Below, piece by piece: positions 61,787-64,000 of a DNA stretch of 64,000 nucleotides (position 1 is the stretch's first letter; every line of letters starts with the position of its first letter). Under the pieces are notes generated by a model that saw only the letters and a list, made by a program, of their open reading frames with translations, did no database searches and was not told the origin of the DNA. The DNA is taken from NCBI GenBank assembly GCA_965153455.1, contig OZ234502.1, positions 3,327,267-3,391,266 on the forward strand. The letters are read 5' to 3'. Source of the stretch: Sphagnum compactum (lineage: Eukaryota > Bryophyta > Sphagnopsida > Sphagnales). The position numbers and the translations under genes are program-made.

Positions 61787-63747
61787 ATGGCGACGGCGGT
61801 ACGGTGGGAGGTGTTGCACATGATGAGCGATGATGTAGTGCTGGGAATCGTCTTGCCGCTGGTAGTGTACTGGCTGTACGCTGGGATGTATCACATGATG
61901 ATGATGATGATGCCGCCGGCTCTGGAGCGTTTCCGCTTGCACTCCGTGCAGGAGGAGGAGCAGCGCAATTTGGTTACTCTCCCACAGGTGGTCAAAGGCG
62001 TTCTGCTGCAGCAAGCGATACAGGCGTTGGTTGCCTTACTCCTTTTCGTTGGAAGCTCCTCCTCCTTAGACTTCCATTTTTCCCTTTCTCTTACTCTTTT
62101 CAAGATTTCTTGTGTGCTTGTTTTTTCTTTTCTTTTCCAGGAGTCCTAGTGTGAGGGTGGCCAGTATTTCAATCTCTTGAAGAAGGAAAAAGTCTGGCAG
62201 ATAAGAAGACAATTGTCTCAGGGATGGATTGTGGAAAGCTGGTTTTGAGTTTTGACCTGATGCCTAACTAACTGCTGTAGCTTTTGCTAATCAATATGTT
62301 GAAGTCCAAAAGCAATAGAAACCTTTGGTGTGACACACTAGCTGAGGTTTAACAGCAGCAGCTGCAGCAACATGTGGCCTTCACAGTTCACATATTGCAA
62401 GAAAGAGAACAAAAGTACGCATGAGTTTTGGCAAAGTTCAGATAAGGGTTTTGGAAGCATGAGATTCCAGAAAAATTGTCTCACCAAGTTGTATCTAGGA
62501 TCCTGCAGGATAAAGCTGGGTCATGTGTGGTGAAGTGATTTTGTAAGCTTTGCTTCAATTGGGTCTTTGTCAATGCAATGCTAGCATTTCCACAAGCAGT
62601 CAGGGACGTGGAATATGGATCTTTAGTTCCAGATACAAATTTGTGTATGATTCTTTATTTCAAGTCATATCTTGAGAGCTTTTAGAAAGTCAGATTGGGT
62701 TTTGGAATATCTTGCGGCTTGAACACTACTAGCTCATGCCTCCTTGTCTTAGCATTGGGTTTTCAGCACTTAATGTTTGATTGCTTCAGATTGTTGGTAT
62801 CGGGTTCCCTTGTCAAGCATGCTAAAGAAAGTTATGTTCCGAAGAATCAGGGTTAGGCTCTGAGGTTTGTTGGGGCCAATGCTTCTTCCTAAAGGAGGTG
62901 TTGGTGCTTGAGTGCAGCAAAGTTCAGAGTCAGTCTTTATCAGTGTCTTCTAAATCCAATGTTCTTATTGATTGGAGCTAAGAGGGCTAATGGGTGTGGG
63001 AGGATAAGGAGAGAATTGAAAGAGAGGCCTGCATCAATGTTTCTAAATTTTCCTTTCTGTGCTCAGTTGTTAGATTTTGTCCTTGCCTTCGACCATCTGA
63101 ATCTTGAGTGAGGGTACTTGAATTACTGAATTACTGCAAAATTGGTTTTGTTTGTTTGTGGGCATGAACAGTTCACAGGGATGGGAGGGGAACATAAGAA
63201 GCAGCCATCATTGGCAGTGCAGGCAGCACAAGTGCTGGTAGCAATGGTGGTGATGGATACATGGCAGTATTTCATTCATCGCCTGATGCATGTCAACAAG
63301 TTTTTATACAAGCATATTCATTCACAGCACCACCGCCTTGTGGTACCATATGCTTTTGGTGCCCTCTATAATCACCCAGCAGAAGGTTTCTTGTTGGACA
63401 CCATTGGGGGTGCAGTGTCCTTCCTTGTGTCAGGAATGACCCCTCGCACGGCTACGTTCTTTTTCTCATTGGCTACGATGAAGACAGTGGATGACCACTG
63501 TGGGCTGTGGCTTCCAGGGAACCCATTCCAGCGCATTTTCTCCAACAATACAGCATACCATGATATTCACCATCAACTCCATGGCAACAAGTACAATTTC
63601 TCACAACCCTTCACTGTGACCTGGGATAAACTCCTTGGAACACACATGTCCTATGTTGTTCAGAAGAGAGCCAATGGTGGATTAGAAGCCAGACCAGTAA
63701 AAGTTTATGTTGAGCTGGAAGATGCCAAACCCATAAAAACTGAATAG
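61787..63747 (+). CDS. SBH1: Sphingoid base C4-hydroxylase (sphinganine C4-monooxygenase), SBH1/SBH2 type
   Basis: ER-membrane di-iron enzyme that converts dihydrosphingosine to phytosphingosine in sphingolipid synthesis. Two exons, 61787-62047 and 63172-63747, join in phase to 278 aa, slightly longer than Arabidopsis SBH1. A hydrophobic segment near residues 18-35 (VLGIVLPLVVYWLYAGMY) precedes ERFRLHSVQEEEQRNLV, the conserved N-terminal block. The three His boxes of the fatty acid hydroxylase superfamily are intact: HRLMH (123-127), HSQHH (137-141) and HDIHH (217-221), with KTVDDHCGLWLPGN between. The C terminus AxGGLEARPVKVYVELEDA follows the family pattern. Odd points: a run of six Met codons in YHMMMMMMPPALERF, where relatives have a short varied segment, and a 1.1-kb intron. 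Assignment is firm. Confidence 0.95.
62048..63171 (+). other. SBH1 intron
   Basis: 1124-base intron with donor TTTTC|GTTGGA and acceptor GAACAG|TTCACA. It contains no further recognisable coding sequence; the open frame 62908-63111 has no motif. The GTTGGA donor is weak, but it restores phase and gives the expected LLF-FTG junction. Confidence 0.7.
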
Positions 63748-64000
63748 ATTCCCTTTCCTCATCTCCTCCGATACTGCTCAAGTCCAAAAGGGAAGTCTGC
63801 TCAATTGGACTTATTCCTAAAATCAGTTATTAAGCTCAATGACTTGTTTTGTGGTGAGTTGCTACTGAATTAGGAGAGTTGGATAGGTGAATTACATATT
63901 CCAGGCACTTAATAGTTGGGTTATGAGCTTTCGGAGATTCCCAAAGAAAAGCCACTAATACCTGTCTTGAATCAGGTTACGTTGTGAGACACTTTGAATC
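63748..64000 (+). other. SBH1 3' region
   Basis: Non-coding sequence after the SBH1 stop, presumably the 3' UTR. No signal is assigned. Confidence 0.5.

Overview
This window is nuclear DNA of a land plant. It holds plant-type, intron-rich genes separated by long AT-rich intergenic DNA full of decayed repeats and retroelement scraps. The proteins are close to their flowering-plant relatives in the core domains but differ in linkers. That, with a fragment resembling a PPR gene and the loose gene spacing, suggests a seed-free plant (fern, lycophyte or bryophyte). The lineage is an inference and cannot be fixed from sequence reading alone.

Five protein-coding genes can be rebuilt exon by exon, with splice phases agreeing at every internal junction. 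From left to right they are: NF-YC, a CCAAT-box transcription factor subunit with a histone fold (minus strand, 1109-3675, 6 exons); a SAUL1/PUB43/PUB44-type U-box ARM-repeat E3 ubiquitin ligase (plus, 12672-16260, 3 exons, 1015 aa); a plant TBC-domain Rab GTPase-activating protein (plus, 26712-32871, 17 exons, 850 aa); the delta subunit of the COPI coatomer (plus, 39058-45166, 11 exons, 522 aa); and sphingoid-base C4-hydroxylase, SBH1-like (plus, 61787-63747, 2 exons, 278 aa). The last coding exon of a further gene enters from the left edge (stop at 212-214).

The genes are unrelated housekeeping or regulatory genes rather than a cluster. Three of them (Rab-GAP, delta-COP, SBH1) act in the endomembrane system, but nothing here suggests co-regulation. 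Regions 4.1-12 kb, 16.3-26.5 kb, 32.9-38.6 kb and 50-60.5 kb are gene-poor. They contain a LINE-type reverse-transcriptase tail (8.3-8.6 kb, minus), a decayed Ty1/copia-like gag-pol piece (about 37.0-37.9 kb), an LTR-like GC-richer island (about 35.9-36.8 kb), a PPR remnant (17.7 kb), several minisatellites, and a dispersed family of degenerate GTTCCC/GGGAAC-rich tracts. A GC-rich, transcript-like region at 46.8-50 kb, with a perfect 32-bp hairpin and a 34-bp tandem array, carries no recognisable protein.

The most unusual structures are: a tandem triplication inside NF-YC that copies the end of the histone-fold exon together with its splice donor; the delta-COP start codon sitting alone at the end of its exon; the 32-bp perfect inverted repeat at 47.6 kb; an alternating 44/88-bp minisatellite at 59.7 kb; and the recurring GTTCCC tracts, several of them close to gene starts. 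I see no convincing undescribed multi-gene system.
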